From positions 1 to 51,672 of the forward strand of contig JAJEGF010000066.1 of the NCBI GenBank assembly GCA_022820025.1: a stretch of DNA of 51,672 bases, given 5' to 3'. A program made the translations under genes and the position numbers. Under the pieces are notes generated by a model that searched no databases, was not told where the DNA came from, and saw nothing but the letters and a program-made list of their open reading frames with translations. The stretch comes from Chloroflexota bacterium. GTDB taxonomy: Bacteria; Chloroflexota; UBA11872. This document shows positions 33,962 to 43,682 of this stretch, in pieces. Position 1 is the first letter of the stretch; each line of letters starts with the position of its first letter.

Positions 33962-35149
33962 TTAGCGCCCTTCCGAGCGGCGACGAAGGAAGGCTGGGAT
34001 ATCCACTTCGCTCGATTCGCGCGAACGGCTCGAGAAATCAAGCTCGCGAACCACGGGGCTACTTGAGTGTCGCGAGGTGCGGCGTCTGGTCGGGCGCGCC
34101 TCTGCGCTGCCGGTCTGGAAGCCGGTCGCGATGACCGTGACCTGGAGACGACCCTCCATGGCCTCGTCGATTACCGTCCCGAAGATGATGTTGGCATTCG
34201 GCTCGGCCGCCTTGGCCACGATGTCGGCGGCTTCGTTGACTTCGTGTAGGGTCATGTCCGGGCCACCGGTGAAGTTCAGAAGCACCCCGCGCGCGCCGTC
34301 CACCGACACATTGAGCAGCGGGCTGTTGAGGGCTTGCTGAATCGCTTCGGTTGCTCGGTCTTCACCCTGGGCCTCGCCAATGGCCATCAAGGCTGTGCCG
34401 GATTCGGTCATGACGGCACGCACGTCGTTGAAGTCGAGGTTGATAAGGCCTGGCTGAGTTATCAGGTCGGATACGCCCTGGATACCCTGGCGCAGTACGT
34501 CGTCGGCCAAAGCAAAGGCTTCGGTGACCGACATCTTCGGGTCGGCGACCGCCAAGAGTTGCTGGTTGGGGATCATCACAAGAGTGTCGACGCGCTCCTG
34601 CAGGTTTCGAATACCTTCCTCGGCGTAACGAGCCCGCGTGCTGCCTTCGAAATCAAACGGTCGAGTCACGACACCGACCGTGAGCGCACCCGTTTCGCGG
34701 GCGACGTCGGCAACAACGGGTGCACCGCCGGTGCCGGTACCGCCGCCCATGCCGGCGGCAATGAAGACCATGTCGGCGCCTTCCACGGCTTCGCGTATCT
34801 CATCCAAGGACTCTTCGGCGGCTTTCTGGCCAAGGGACGGTTGGCCGCCTGAGCCAAGTCCGCGGGTGGCCTTGTCGCCAACGCGAATCCGTGTGGGCGC
34901 ACTTGAGCGCACCAGCGCCTGCGCGTCCGTGTTGACGGCGATGAACTCGACGCCTTGCACATGCTCGTCGATCATGCGATCGACGGCGTTGCTGCCGCCA
35001 CCACCGATGCCAACGACCTTGAGTTCCGCTAACGAGTCGCCGCCGACCGGCTGCCTTGATACGCGACCTGCCGGTGCCGAATGCGGCTCGCCATCGGCGC
35101 CCGTCAGCCGCGTGATTCGACTTCCACCGCGGCCATCACTTTCGGCCAT
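33962..35149 (-). CDS. ftsZ: Cell division protein FtsZ
   Basis: This 395-residue tubulin-like GTPase forms the division ring. A 40-residue N-terminal extension precedes LAELKVVGIGGGGSNAVDRM. The tubulin signature GGGTGTG is at 135-141; later come ARYAEEGIRNLQE, the synergy-loop region LINLDFNDVRAVM and the C-terminal tail DIPAFLRRR, which would bind FtsA. I chose ATG 35149 with AGGGTGA six bases upstream; a GTG at 35155 is the alternative. A 110-base gap separates it from ftsA and may hold its own promoter. Confidence 0.97.
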   Translation of the reverse strand: MAESDGRGGSRITRLTGADGEPHSAPAGRVSRQPVGGDSLAELKVVGIGGGGSNAVDRMIDEHVQGVEFIAVNTDAQALVRSSAPTRIRVGDKATRGLGSGGQPSLGQKAAEESLDEIREAVEGADMVFIAAGMGGGTGTGGAPVVADVARETGALTVGVVTRPFDFEGSTRARYAEEGIRNLQERVDTLVMIPNQQLLAVADPKMSVTEAFALADDVLRQGIQGVSDLITQPGLINLDFNDVRAVMTESGTALMAIGEAQGEDRATEAIQQALNSPLLNVSVDGARGVLLNFTGGPDMTLHEVNEAADIVAKAAEPNANIIFGTVIDEAMEGRLQVTVIATGFQTGSAEARPTRRRTSRHSSSPVVRELDFSSRSRESSEVDIPAFLRRRSEGR

Positions 35150-35225
35150 GTCCACTCACCCTTCCCAGGCGCGCCAACATTGGACGGCCAGACTGCTCTC
35201 GGTGCGGCGCCACAACTGTAACGCC

Positions 35226-35231
35226 ATTATG
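35226..35231 (-). promoter_or_regulatory. Possible -10 box of an ftsZ promoter
   Basis: On the minus strand the ftsA-ftsZ gap contains GGGCATAATGG, whose CATAAT resembles a -10 hexamer about 77 bases before the ftsZ start. No convincing -35 is present, so this is tentative. Confidence 0.22.
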
Positions 35232-35259
35232 CCCAAACTGAATCACCGCAACTCGCCTT

Positions 35260-36507
35260 TCACCTGACAGTTGGCGAGACGACCGAACGCATCCATCCAC
35301 CCAGCCTGTCCAAGACGCCACGGTGCCGGAGGCTCGTGGCGGTCACCCAGCCGTCTGCTTCTTCAGCCGCGGCGGCCGAGAGCAGAAGGCCGACACCGGT
35401 GCTGAATTCTGGTGCTCGAAGGTTATCGCCCAGACCCCAGAGTGCTCGCGGTCGTCCCGTGGCGACCGGCATGTCCAGGACCGTGCTGGCCAAGTCCTTG
35501 ATGCCAGTCAGACGGGAACCGCCGCCTGTGAGCACGGCGCCCGCCGGCAGTATGTCGTAATACCCGCTGCGCGTGATTTCATCACGTACGAGGTGCAGCA
35601 ACTCCTCCACTCTTGCCGTGATGACCTCGGCAAGATCGCGGCGGCGAACGGCCACCGGCGCGCCGTGGTCGAACCCCGGGACGGCGACGGTTGCATCGTC
35701 TTCGTCGACGGGCCATCCGACGCTGCCATGTTCGACTTTCACTGCTTCGGCGACTTTGGTTGGTAACCGGAGCCCTCGGGCAATGTCGGCCGTGACCAGC
35801 GCGCCTCCAATCGGGATTACGGCAATGTGCCAGCACGCATCATCGACGAATAGGGCAACATCGGTTGTTCCACCGCCAATGTCGATTAGCACCACACCCT
35901 CGCGCCGCTGCTCGGGCATCAGGCAAGCGCGTGCCGAGGCGAGAGGCTGCAGCACGCGGCCCTGCGTTGACAGGCCCGCCTGGCTCACGCAGTGCTCCAA
36001 GTTCGCCATGGCGTTTGTGGCTCCGGTGATGACGTGAGCTTCGACGGCAAGCCGGCGCGCGGTGAGTCCACGCGGATCGAGCACGTCGGTGAGGTGGTCG
36101 GTTGCAAACGTCTTGGGTATGACCGCCACGACCTCCCGGTCTTCGGCAAGGCTCAACATGGTCGCTCCGCGGACGACCGCCCCGACATGGCGTTCGCGCA
36201 CCTCGCGCTCACCGGACGGCAAGCGAACTTCGCCACGCTGGCTGTGAGACTGGAGGTGGCCGCCGGCGATTCCAGTAACGACGTGCGACGAGCGCGCTCG
36301 CGCGGCCTTCTCGGCGCGATGTATTGCTTCGTCAATGGCCTTAACGGTTAGCACGACGTCAACGACCTGCCCGCCCTTGAGACCGTACGAAGGCGCGGTG
36401 CCGACGCCAAGGACATGCAATTGCGCGCCTCGGTATTCCTGCCCAATCACGGCGCAGGTCTTGGTCGTTCCGACGTCCAGTCCGACGAATATCCGTTTGC
36501 GGCTCAT
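35260..36507 (-). CDS. ftsA: Cell division protein FtsA
   Basis: This 415-residue actin-like protein links FtsZ to the membrane. It has FVGLDVGTTKTCAVIGQ (phosphate 1), VVLIDIGGGTTDVALF (phosphate 2), AVLTGGGSRLTG (adenosine) and a C-terminal amphipathic tail RLGGWMRSVV that would bind the membrane. The ATG at 36507 is preceded by AAGGA. It follows ftsQ after 55 bases. Confidence 0.95.
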   Translation of the reverse strand: MSRKRIFVGLDVGTTKTCAVIGQEYRGAQLHVLGVGTAPSYGLKGGQVVDVVLTVKAIDEAIHRAEKAARARSSHVVTGIAGGHLQSHSQRGEVRLPSGEREVRERHVGAVVRGATMLSLAEDREVVAVIPKTFATDHLTDVLDPRGLTARRLAVEAHVITGATNAMANLEHCVSQAGLSTQGRVLQPLASARACLMPEQRREGVVLIDIGGGTTDVALFVDDACWHIAVIPIGGALVTADIARGLRLPTKVAEAVKVEHGSVGWPVDEDDATVAVPGFDHGAPVAVRRRDLAEVITARVEELLHLVRDEITRSGYYDILPAGAVLTGGGSRLTGIKDLASTVLDMPVATGRPRALWGLGDNLRAPEFSTGVGLLLSAAAAEEADGWVTATSLRHRGVLDRLGGWMRSVVSPTVR

Positions 36508-36562
36508 GCTCCCTTCCTTGGCCAAACGGAGTGCACGAAAAGTGACAGTTTACATAACACAG

Positions 36563-37333
36563 CTACGGCGCCCGAGGATTCCGGCCTGTGGCGAGCGGCG
36601 GCGCGTCCACCGTGCGGTAGGTGGGTCGTTCGATCGGACGGAGGTCCACGCTCGCGATTCGCTCGCCCAAGCGGTTTGCTTGCTCAAGCACGGCATGCAG
36701 CGCGACGAGCTTTGCGTCGAGTTGCGACGTATCACCAAAACCGAGCTCCCGCCCAGCGTGGTCAACCACGGTCAGCTGGCCGGCTGAATAGCGAATGTGG
36801 CTGGGTATGACCCGGAGCAGCGGCAAATTGCTCTGTAGTTGATGCGCGGCTATTAGCGCACCCACGCTCACCACGTCGCCCGGCACCAGACGAGCCGACG
36901 AGTCGTCCTCGATCGTGAGCGGCACCTTTGGCTCGAACTGCTCCGCCAGGACCTCGCCTGACGCATTGACCAGAAAGCTCTGACCGTTTGCCACCCAGTT
37001 TGCCACCGGTGCCTCGTAGGCGACCGTCACCGTAGCCCGGCCGTCGATCCCTACCCGAACCGTTGCGTCGGCCACTCCCGGAAGATTCCGGATTTGCCGC
37101 CGCAGCGCGTTGCTGTCGATGCGAAACACGTTCTCGCCAATCAGGGGACGAGTGGCGGCCTCGATGCTGGCCGGATCGACCGCTGGAGGCGGCGAAGAAT
37201 CCGCCCGGTGTACGGCGACGTTTCTAACGTCAAATACGGGCGAATTGAGAAACCAGATGAGGACACCTGACGAGATCATGGCGATAACCAGCGACAACGC
37301 CTTGGTAAAGAGTCCTCCGCGTTGGTCGGTCAT
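36563..37333 (-). CDS. ftsQ: Cell division protein FtsQ/DivIB
   Basis: This 256-residue division protein has a single membrane helix (LSLVIAMISSGVLIWFL), then a POTRA domain starting VFDVRNVAVHRA and including NLPGVADATVRVGIDGRATV and the EAPVANW motif. The C-terminal domain ends with LRPIERPTYRT. It overlaps murB by four bases (ATGA), matching the usual order murC-murB-ftsQ-ftsA-ftsZ. Confidence 0.93.
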   Translation of the reverse strand: MTDQRGGLFTKALSLVIAMISSGVLIWFLNSPVFDVRNVAVHRADSSPPPAVDPASIEAATRPLIGENVFRIDSNALRRQIRNLPGVADATVRVGIDGRATVTVAYEAPVANWVANGQSFLVNASGEVLAEQFEPKVPLTIEDDSSARLVPGDVVSVGALIAAHQLQSNLPLLRVIPSHIRYSAGQLTVVDHAGRELGFGDTSQLDAKLVALHAVLEQANRLGERIASVDLRPIERPTYRTVDAPPLATGRNPRAP

Positions 37334-38253
37334 TTGAACAACGCCCGCGCGTGACTGTTCCAGCGGCCCAGGAGCCTTACTTCGGGTGTGAGCCGGACGC
37401 CGCTTGCCTGGGCCACGCGTTCACGCACTGCAATGGCCAGGTCCAGAACGTCCGTAGCCGTCGCGCCGGGTCTGGCCGAGAGGAAGTTTGCGTGGATAGG
37501 CGAAACAAACGCCCCGCCGAGCTCGTGGCCCTTGAGGCCGGCCGCCTCAATCAACCGTCCTGCGTAATCGCCATCCGGATTCATGAAGAACGATCCCGCG
37601 TTTTGTCCGAGAGGCTGGGTGGCGCGTCGCCGTCGCGCCAAGGCCAGCAACTCGCGGCGAAGCACGGCAGGATCGGCAGGTTGGACGCGAAAGCTGGCCG
37701 CCAGCACTACGGGTTCTTTGTCGTCGTCGTGCAGGCTGCTTTGCCGATACCCAAAGCCAAAGTCCGACGCCGGGACTTCACTTTCGTGACCACATCGCCA
37801 CACGCGGGCGGACGTCAGAACGGCGGCAACGTCGGATCCGAACGCTCCCGCGTTGCCGTAGATGGCGCCGCCCACGGTGCCCGGGACGCCGATCGCGAAC
37901 GACAAGCCCGCAAGACCCACGCGCGCGCATCGCCCGGCGAGGCGCGCCATGCTGTGGCCCGATGCAACCCGCACGAAATCGTTGGCCGGGTGCGCGTTGA
38001 AATCCTGATAGCGGTTGTAGATCACCAGGCCGTCGATCCCAGCGTCGGCTACGAGGGTGTTGGTGCCGTGCCCCATGACAGTTCGAGGAATCCCCAGGCG
38101 ATTCGCGGTCTCCAGGGCCAGGCGCAGTGCAGGCAGGCTGCGCACTTCAACCCACAGGTCGGCCGGGCCCCCCACGCCAAAGGATGTGTGGCGCTTCATG
38201 GGCTCGTGCGCGCGAACGCGGAGCGTCGAAGGGAATCTCGCATCCGCGCTCAT
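37330..38253 (-). CDS. murB: UDP-N-acetylenolpyruvylglucosamine reductase
   Basis: This 307-residue FAD enzyme makes UDP-MurNAc. It shows HTSFGVGGPADLWVEV and IGVPGTVGGAIYGNAGAFGS (FAD binding), then NAGSFFMNPDG and VSPIHANFLSA. Its length fits the shorter type II MurB. It overlaps murC upstream and ftsQ downstream by four bases each. Confidence 0.96.
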   Translation of the reverse strand: MSADARFPSTLRVRAHEPMKRHTSFGVGGPADLWVEVRSLPALRLALETANRLGIPRTVMGHGTNTLVADAGIDGLVIYNRYQDFNAHPANDFVRVASGHSMARLAGRCARVGLAGLSFAIGVPGTVGGAIYGNAGAFGSDVAAVLTSARVWRCGHESEVPASDFGFGYRQSSLHDDDKEPVVLAASFRVQPADPAVLRRELLALARRRRATQPLGQNAGSFFMNPDGDYAGRLIEAAGLKGHELGGAFVSPIHANFLSARPGATATDVLDLAIAVRERVAQASGVRLTPEVRLLGRWNSHARALFK

Positions 38254-39638
38254 TTGACCGTTGCTTGTTTCAGGCGCGTTACCAAGTGATCGGCCAGCGG
38301 AGTCACGGACTCCGGGCCCATGACCAGGACTATGTCACCGGCACGTGCCTCTTCGAGAACTCGTTCGGCAATCTCATCGAGACTGGGAAGCGCTCGGGCG
38401 TTTGGGTGGCGTATTGCCTGAGCCAGGTCTCGTGAATTGATGCCGATGGCCGTTTCGCGTCCTGGCGGCGAGTAGACGTCCGCCAGAAACACCTGATCGG
38501 CATCTCCAAAGGCGTCGAGGAAGTCGTCAAATAAGTCTCGCGTCCGCGACGCCAAGAGCGGTTGGTACACCGCGAGCACTCGCTGCGGCTCAAGTTCGCG
38601 CACGGCTTGCAGGCTCGCGCGCACGGCGGTTGGGTGGTGGGCGTAATCCTCAAAGACGGCTATGCCCTGGCTGTTGGTCCGAAGCTCTAGCCGGCGTTCG
38701 GCGCCGGCGTAGCGCTCCAGCGCTCGCGCGGCTTCGGACCCTTCAATCCCGGCCAAGTTCGCTGTGGCCATTGCGGCCAACGCGTTCAAGGCGTTATGGC
38801 GCCCGGGGATTGGCAGGCTGAGCCTCAGGTGTCCTCCCGGGCCTCGCACGTCGAGGGTTGGTCCTGGCGCGCCCGGGGCGTAGTGCTCAATCTGCCAGTC
38901 GCCTTCTGGTCCAAACCACGCAATTGCCCCTGGATGCCGCTCAGCCACGCGCCGCAGCAGAGGTACGTCGCAGCGGGCGACAAGCGCGGAATCGGCGGGC
39001 AACTGGTCGACAAACTGCTCGAACGTAGAGACCATTCGGTCGACGGTGCCGAAGTGGTCCAGGTGGTCGGGTTCCAGGTGCGTCAGAGCGGTGATCCGGG
39101 GCCTATAGGCGAGGAATGCGTCGTCGAATTCATCCGCCTCCAGCACCATCCACGACCCTACTCCTATCCGCCCGTTGGCTCCGCCAAGCGACGGAACGTC
39201 GGCGCCAATGAGAAACGAGGGCGCCAGACCCGCGCGTTGCAAGATCGTCGCAATCAGCGCTGATGTGGTGGTCTTGCCGTGGGTTCCCGCGACAGCGATC
39301 CCGCAGCGAGTGTTGAACAGGGCTGCCACGGCTTCAGCTCGCGTACCAACGGCGGTTCCCTGGGCTCGAGCGGTCACGAGCTCAGGATTGTCCACAGGTA
39401 TCGCCGATGAGTGAATGACGATGTCGGCGTCGCCGATGTTCTCAGAGCGATGCCCTAAGGCGATCTGGGCGCCGCGGCTCTCCAGTCGTGCCGATTGTGT
39501 CGAGTGTTTCAAGTCGCTGCCGCTCACGGTCTTGCCCAAATCCAGCAACGCCGCGCCGATCGCACTCATTCCCTTGCCGCCGATGCCCACAATATGGACG
39601 TGGCGCACGCTGGGGTCCGTGACCTGTGGCGACATCAT
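38250..39638 (-). CDS. murC: UDP-N-acetylmuramate-L-alanine ligase
   Basis: This 462-residue Mur ligase adds the first residue to UDP-MurNAc. VHIVGIGGKGMSAIGAALL binds the UDP sugar, GTHGKTT (118-124) is the ATP loop, EADEFDDAF and LEPDHLDHFG bind metal and ATP, and FEDYAHHPTAVRASL lies near the C-terminal domain. The start is ATG 39638, overlapping the murG stop (ATGA); another ATG lies one codon later. It is the only Mur ligase seen in this cluster. Confidence 0.97.
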   Translation of the reverse strand: MMSPQVTDPSVRHVHIVGIGGKGMSAIGAALLDLGKTVSGSDLKHSTQSARLESRGAQIALGHRSENIGDADIVIHSSAIPVDNPELVTARAQGTAVGTRAEAVAALFNTRCGIAVAGTHGKTTTSALIATILQRAGLAPSFLIGADVPSLGGANGRIGVGSWMVLEADEFDDAFLAYRPRITALTHLEPDHLDHFGTVDRMVSTFEQFVDQLPADSALVARCDVPLLRRVAERHPGAIAWFGPEGDWQIEHYAPGAPGPTLDVRGPGGHLRLSLPIPGRHNALNALAAMATANLAGIEGSEAARALERYAGAERRLELRTNSQGIAVFEDYAHHPTAVRASLQAVRELEPQRVLAVYQPLLASRTRDLFDDFLDAFGDADQVFLADVYSPPGRETAIGINSRDLAQAIRHPNARALPSLDEIAERVLEEARAGDIVLVMGPESVTPLADHLVTRLKQATVK

Positions 39639-40753
39639 CCGTCGACCGTCGAGTCCCGGCTCGCCAGCCCAAGGGCAATCCGGGCGATCTGTCTGGCCGC
39701 CCGCGGCCGTCCACGTGACCGCGTGGCCTCGCTCAAGCGGACCAACCGGCTTCGATCGTTCAGCAGATTGAGCAGCGTCCGGCCCAAGTGACCGGATTTC
39801 AGGTCCGACTCAGAGAGCATCACCGCGGCACCGGCCGTCGCCATAGCTGTGGCAGTTGCAACCTGATGCCCTGCCCCAAACTGTCCCGGAATGAGTACAG
39901 CAGGCGCGCCCACCGCGCTCAACTCGGCGACTGAGGTGGCGCCGGCCCGACTCACGACGACGTCTGCTGCGGCCAGTAGGTTGGCGAATCCGCTGTGAAT
40001 AAATTCGTGGAGGCGGTAGCGTCCGCGCTGTGGAGCGGGCAGTTGGTCGCGTGCGGCCGCGAGGGCTTGATAGTCGCGTTGACCGCTGACATGAACAATC
40101 TGGGCTTTCTCAAGGAGACACGACAGGTCTGCGCGCAGCGCCTCGTTGATGACATGGGAGCCCTGGCTCCCGCCCATCACGAGAATCAGGGGGTCGGTCG
40201 TGGGAACACCAAGCGCTGTGCGACCGGCTGACGCATCGGGTGACGAAAAGGTGCCGCGAATCGGGTACCCCACCAGTTCGACCGGCGTACGCCAGATCTG
40301 ACCGCGAGCTTCCTCGAATGCAATCGTGGCGACCGATGCCAGGGGGGCCATAACACGCGTGGCCCATCCAAGAGCGGCATCACCTGAGAAGATCACCGCT
40401 GGAATGCGCCGCAACCAGCTAACGAGCAGCACGGGGGCGCTGACGTAGCCGCCACTCGCGACCACCGCGTCCGGAGGCCGCCGGCTGAAGTCGCGCCAGA
40501 CCAGAAGGAGTGACTGGATGAGCAGCCAGCCACGCCACGGCAATCGCCACCAGTCAACACCGACGATTCCACGGGCCGGCAGCGGAACGACATCGAGATC
40601 GACATCCCGATACAGCACGCGATCGAGATCCCGGGATCCGCAGACGACCCTGAGTTCAACCGCAGGCCCAGACAGCGCGGACAACTGCCGGGCGACGGCG
40701 ATCGTGGGAAAAATGTGACCGGCCGTGCCGCCGCCGACCAGCACAAGCCTCAC
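39635..40753 (-). CDS. murG: UDP-GlcNAc:lipid I transferase
   Basis: This 372-residue GT28 glycosyltransferase turns lipid I into lipid II at the inner membrane face. It has LVGGGTAGHIFPTIAVAR, VASGGYVSAPVLLVSWLR, VMGGSQGSHVINEAL, and the UDP-GlcNAc site VSRAGATSVAELSAVGAPAV. The GTG start at 40753 overlaps the ftsW stop (GTGA). The gene follows ftsW, as in standard clusters. Confidence 0.96.
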   Translation of the reverse strand: MRLVLVGGGTAGHIFPTIAVARQLSALSGPAVELRVVCGSRDLDRVLYRDVDLDVVPLPARGIVGVDWWRLPWRGWLLIQSLLLVWRDFSRRPPDAVVASGGYVSAPVLLVSWLRRIPAVIFSGDAALGWATRVMAPLASVATIAFEEARGQIWRTPVELVGYPIRGTFSSPDASAGRTALGVPTTDPLILVMGGSQGSHVINEALRADLSCLLEKAQIVHVSGQRDYQALAAARDQLPAPQRGRYRLHEFIHSGFANLLAAADVVVSRAGATSVAELSAVGAPAVLIPGQFGAGHQVATATAMATAGAAVMLSESDLKSGHLGRTLLNLLNDRSRLVRLSEATRSRGRPRAARQIARIALGLASRDSTVDG

Positions 40754-41892
40754 GTGCTTCGTCCCAGATCGGATTGGCGGGCCACATTCATCAGGATGCC
40801 CATCAGGATCATCGAGGCCAGAAGTGACGAGCCCCCGCGACTGATGAACGGCAAGGTGATGCCCGTCACCGGTGTCAGGCCCGTTACGACCGCCATGTTT
40901 ACGAAGGCCTGGAAACACAATTGCGTCACGATTCCGATAGCCAACAACCGGCCAAACACGTCCTCGGTGGCAGCCGCAATCTGAATCCCGCGAACGAAGA
41001 GCGCGAGAAACAACACCAGCACTAGCCCGGTGCCCACGAGCCCAAACTCCTCGCCAAGGACCGCGAATACCGCGTCGGAATCTGGGATGGGCAGCCGGAA
41101 CTTCTGCGTTCCCAGGCCGAGCCCACGACCGGTGATGCCCCCCGATCCCATGGCGATCTGCGCCTGCGCCGCCTGGTAGCCGGTTCGATTGATATCCGGG
41201 TCTCCACTGAGATACGTCAAGAGACGCTCGCGCTGATAGGAGTTTTGGGTCACGGACACAAACGCGACGGGAACCAACGACGCGAAGCCCAAGAGCAGGT
41301 GCCATAGTCGGGCGCCTGCGGCAAAGATCATTACGAAGCCGACGAACGCAATGGTTATGGCGGCGCCCAAGTCGGGTTCCAACACAATCGGGATTACGAC
41401 CAGAGCCACGACGCCGCCCATGTACAGGATAGAAACCCGCAGTTCGCGGATTCGGCCTCCGAACTGCTGGGCCATCGCGGCCAGCATGACCACCATGGCG
41501 ACCTTCGCAAACTCGCTTGGCTGCACGGTCAAATCGCCCACGCGATACCAGCGGCGGGCCGCAAACAGGCTGGTGGCGTCTTCGACAAACAGCACACCGA
41601 CAAGGGCAATGAGCATGCCCACCAACGCAACTGGCGCAATTCGCGCATAGCGCTGGTAATTCACTGCACTAAGCGTCAACGCCAGCGCGACGCCCACGGC
41701 TGCCAGCACCATCTGCTGGACCGACACACGTTCAAATACCGAATCTGCGCCCAGGACCACTGGCACCCGGGCGCTGGCCACCAGCACGACACCCCCGAGC
41801 GGCAAGACGAACGACAGCAGCAGCAGGTATGGGTCGCGCGAAGGCCAGTTTGGTAGCCGCCCTGCCAGCCACTGGCCGGTTCGCGAACTCAT
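40750..41892 (-). CDS. ftsW: SEDS glycosyltransferase FtsW
   Basis: This 380-residue polytopic protein of the SEDS family polymerises lipid II at the septum with FtsI. Typical stretches are RWYRVGDLTVQPSEFAKVAM, LLVEPDLG-like VLEPDLGAAITIA, GLGLGTQKFRLPIPDSDAVF and ITLPFISRGGSSLLASM. It overlaps ftsI (ATGA) directly upstream, with none of murE, murF, mraY or murD between them. Confidence 0.95.
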   Translation of the reverse strand: MSSRTGQWLAGRLPNWPSRDPYLLLLSFVLPLGGVVLVASARVPVVLGADSVFERVSVQQMVLAAVGVALALTLSAVNYQRYARIAPVALVGMLIALVGVLFVEDATSLFAARRWYRVGDLTVQPSEFAKVAMVVMLAAMAQQFGGRIRELRVSILYMGGVVALVVIPIVLEPDLGAAITIAFVGFVMIFAAGARLWHLLLGFASLVPVAFVSVTQNSYQRERLLTYLSGDPDINRTGYQAAQAQIAMGSGGITGRGLGLGTQKFRLPIPDSDAVFAVLGEEFGLVGTGLVLVLFLALFVRGIQIAAATEDVFGRLLAIGIVTQLCFQAFVNMAVVTGLTPVTGITLPFISRGGSSLLASMILMGILMNVARQSDLGRST

Positions 41893-43682
41893 GCCGGCCC
41901 GGTTCGCGGGGGTACTCGAAGGTGAGCAAAGACTCGGCTCATCACACGGGCGAATGTGGGCGAAGCGACGTGGGCGCCGAAGAACGCTTCCTGCGGCCGT
42001 TCGATGACCACCAGGGCCAGTACGCGGGGCAATTCCAATGGGCCGAATCCCACGTAGGACGCAATCGATGTGTCTTCGAGAAATCGACCGCTCGAGGCAA
42101 TCTCCGACGTCCCAGTCTTGCCGGCGGTTCGGTATCCGGGAATACGGGCCAGGTTATTCAGCACGCCGGATTCCGCCGCTTCCATCATCTTGATGAGTGT
42201 CAGGGCTGTCTCGCGCGAAATCACTCGTCGAATCGGCTGCGACTCAATCGTCTCGCGGCGTCCGCCCGCCTGGGTGACGGCGCGCGCCACATGGGGTCGC
42301 ATCATCACCCCATCGTTCGCAATGGCCCCGACGGCGGTCGCTAGTTGTAGTGGTGTGACCGATATCCCCTGGCCGAACGAATTCGAGGCAAGGTCAGGAA
42401 GAAACCAGCCCTGGTCACCTCGGCGTCGGACGATGCCCGGGACCTCGCCGGCCAGGTCAACTCCGGTTCGGGTGCCGAAGCCGAAGCGTTCGATGTATTC
42501 GTAGAAGTTGTCGGCGCCGATGGTGTCCGCGACGAAAATCGTGCCAGTGTTGCTGGAGTGCTGCAGCACGCTGACCATCGTCTGCGCCGGGTACGTGCGC
42601 TCGTCCCAGTTCTTGAACTCCTGCCCGAAGTAGTTGACGGTTCCCGGCAGATTGTGGGTGGTGTCGGGTCGAATCGCTCCGATGTCGAGTCCCGCTGCCA
42701 TCGTAATCAGCTTGAACGTGCTCCCCGGTTCATAGATCAGGCTGCACGCGCGGTTGGCAAACTCGGGGCCGAACTCACGATAGGAGTGAACGCGACCTGG
42801 GTCGTAGGTTGGCCTGTTGGCAAGCCCCAGCACTTCACCAGTCCGCGGATTGGTGATGAGAATGGTGCCTGCCGTCGCGCCGAACTGCTCGATCGCGGCC
42901 TCGAGCTCCTGCTCGGCGATGTGCTGGATCGTCCGATCAATCGACAATACGACGTGTGCGCCGTGGCGAGGCGGTTGAAGCGCGTACCGGCCAATTGGGA
43001 TCCGTCGGCCAAGTCGATCAATGTCCGAACTCACAAGTCCGGATTGTCCGCCCAGCACATCGTTATACCAGGCTTCCACTCCGGCTTGTCCCACCACTTC
43101 GCCAGGACGCGCCGTTCCTTCGCCAACGAAGCCCACGACATGTGCGGCCAGTGTTCGATTGGGATAGACGCGAACTCGATCGGGATCTAGTCGAACACCC
43201 GGCAGTTGGCCGTCGAGAATCGCGGCTTCGACGGCCTTTGCCGGCTCGCCAACGAGACCCCGTGCGATTTCCGTGTAGCGAAGACTTGGATTACCGAGGC
43301 GTTCGGCCACGCTGGCTGCGTCCAGGTCCAGCAGTGCACTAAGCCGATCGGCGATCTCAAATGAATCGGACGTCTCGTGGATGGCAAGCGGATCGCCTAC
43401 CACCCGTACGGCACCTCGGCTGATAGCCAGGACGGCATCGTCACGGTCATAAATGCTGCCGCGCCTCGGGTTTATCTCGCTTCGCGTGAGTAGCGCGCTA
43501 GCCCCGCGGGCCGTGAGTTCGGCTGACTGTTGGACATGCCAGTCGTAGAGACGCCAGCCAAGGACGCCGGCTGCAGCCACGGCCCCGCCCAGCATGACAA
43601 TGAGCCGCCGCGTGGGGTCGGGCGGCTCTCCAGCTTCGTTCGCCAACTTGGGGCTACTCGGCGAGTCGCGACGTATGTGCAC
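41889..43682 (-). CDS. ftsI: Septal transpeptidase (PBP3/FtsI type)
   Basis: This 597-residue class B penicillin-binding protein crosslinks septal peptidoglycan. A single N-terminal helix (LIVMLGGAVAAAGVLGWRLY) anchors it. The active-site motifs are Ser321-Thr-Phe-Lys324 (EPGSTFKL), Ser376-Ser-Asn378 and Lys522-Thr-Gly (GKTGTS). The pedestal domain starts at INPRRGSIYDRDD. GTG 43682 overlaps the ftsL coding region by 29 bases and its stop overlaps ftsW. Confidence 0.96.
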   Translation of the reverse strand: MHIRRDSPSSPKLANEAGEPPDPTRRLIVMLGGAVAAAGVLGWRLYDWHVQQSAELTARGASALLTRSEINPRRGSIYDRDDAVLAISRGAVRVVGDPLAIHETSDSFEIADRLSALLDLDAASVAERLGNPSLRYTEIARGLVGEPAKAVEAAILDGQLPGVRLDPDRVRVYPNRTLAAHVVGFVGEGTARPGEVVGQAGVEAWYNDVLGGQSGLVSSDIDRLGRRIPIGRYALQPPRHGAHVVLSIDRTIQHIAEQELEAAIEQFGATAGTILITNPRTGEVLGLANRPTYDPGRVHSYREFGPEFANRACSLIYEPGSTFKLITMAAGLDIGAIRPDTTHNLPGTVNYFGQEFKNWDERTYPAQTMVSVLQHSSNTGTIFVADTIGADNFYEYIERFGFGTRTGVDLAGEVPGIVRRRGDQGWFLPDLASNSFGQGISVTPLQLATAVGAIANDGVMMRPHVARAVTQAGGRRETIESQPIRRVISRETALTLIKMMEAAESGVLNNLARIPGYRTAGKTGTSEIASSGRFLEDTSIASYVGFGPLELPRVLALVVIERPQEAFFGAHVASPTFARVMSRVFAHLRVPPRTGPA

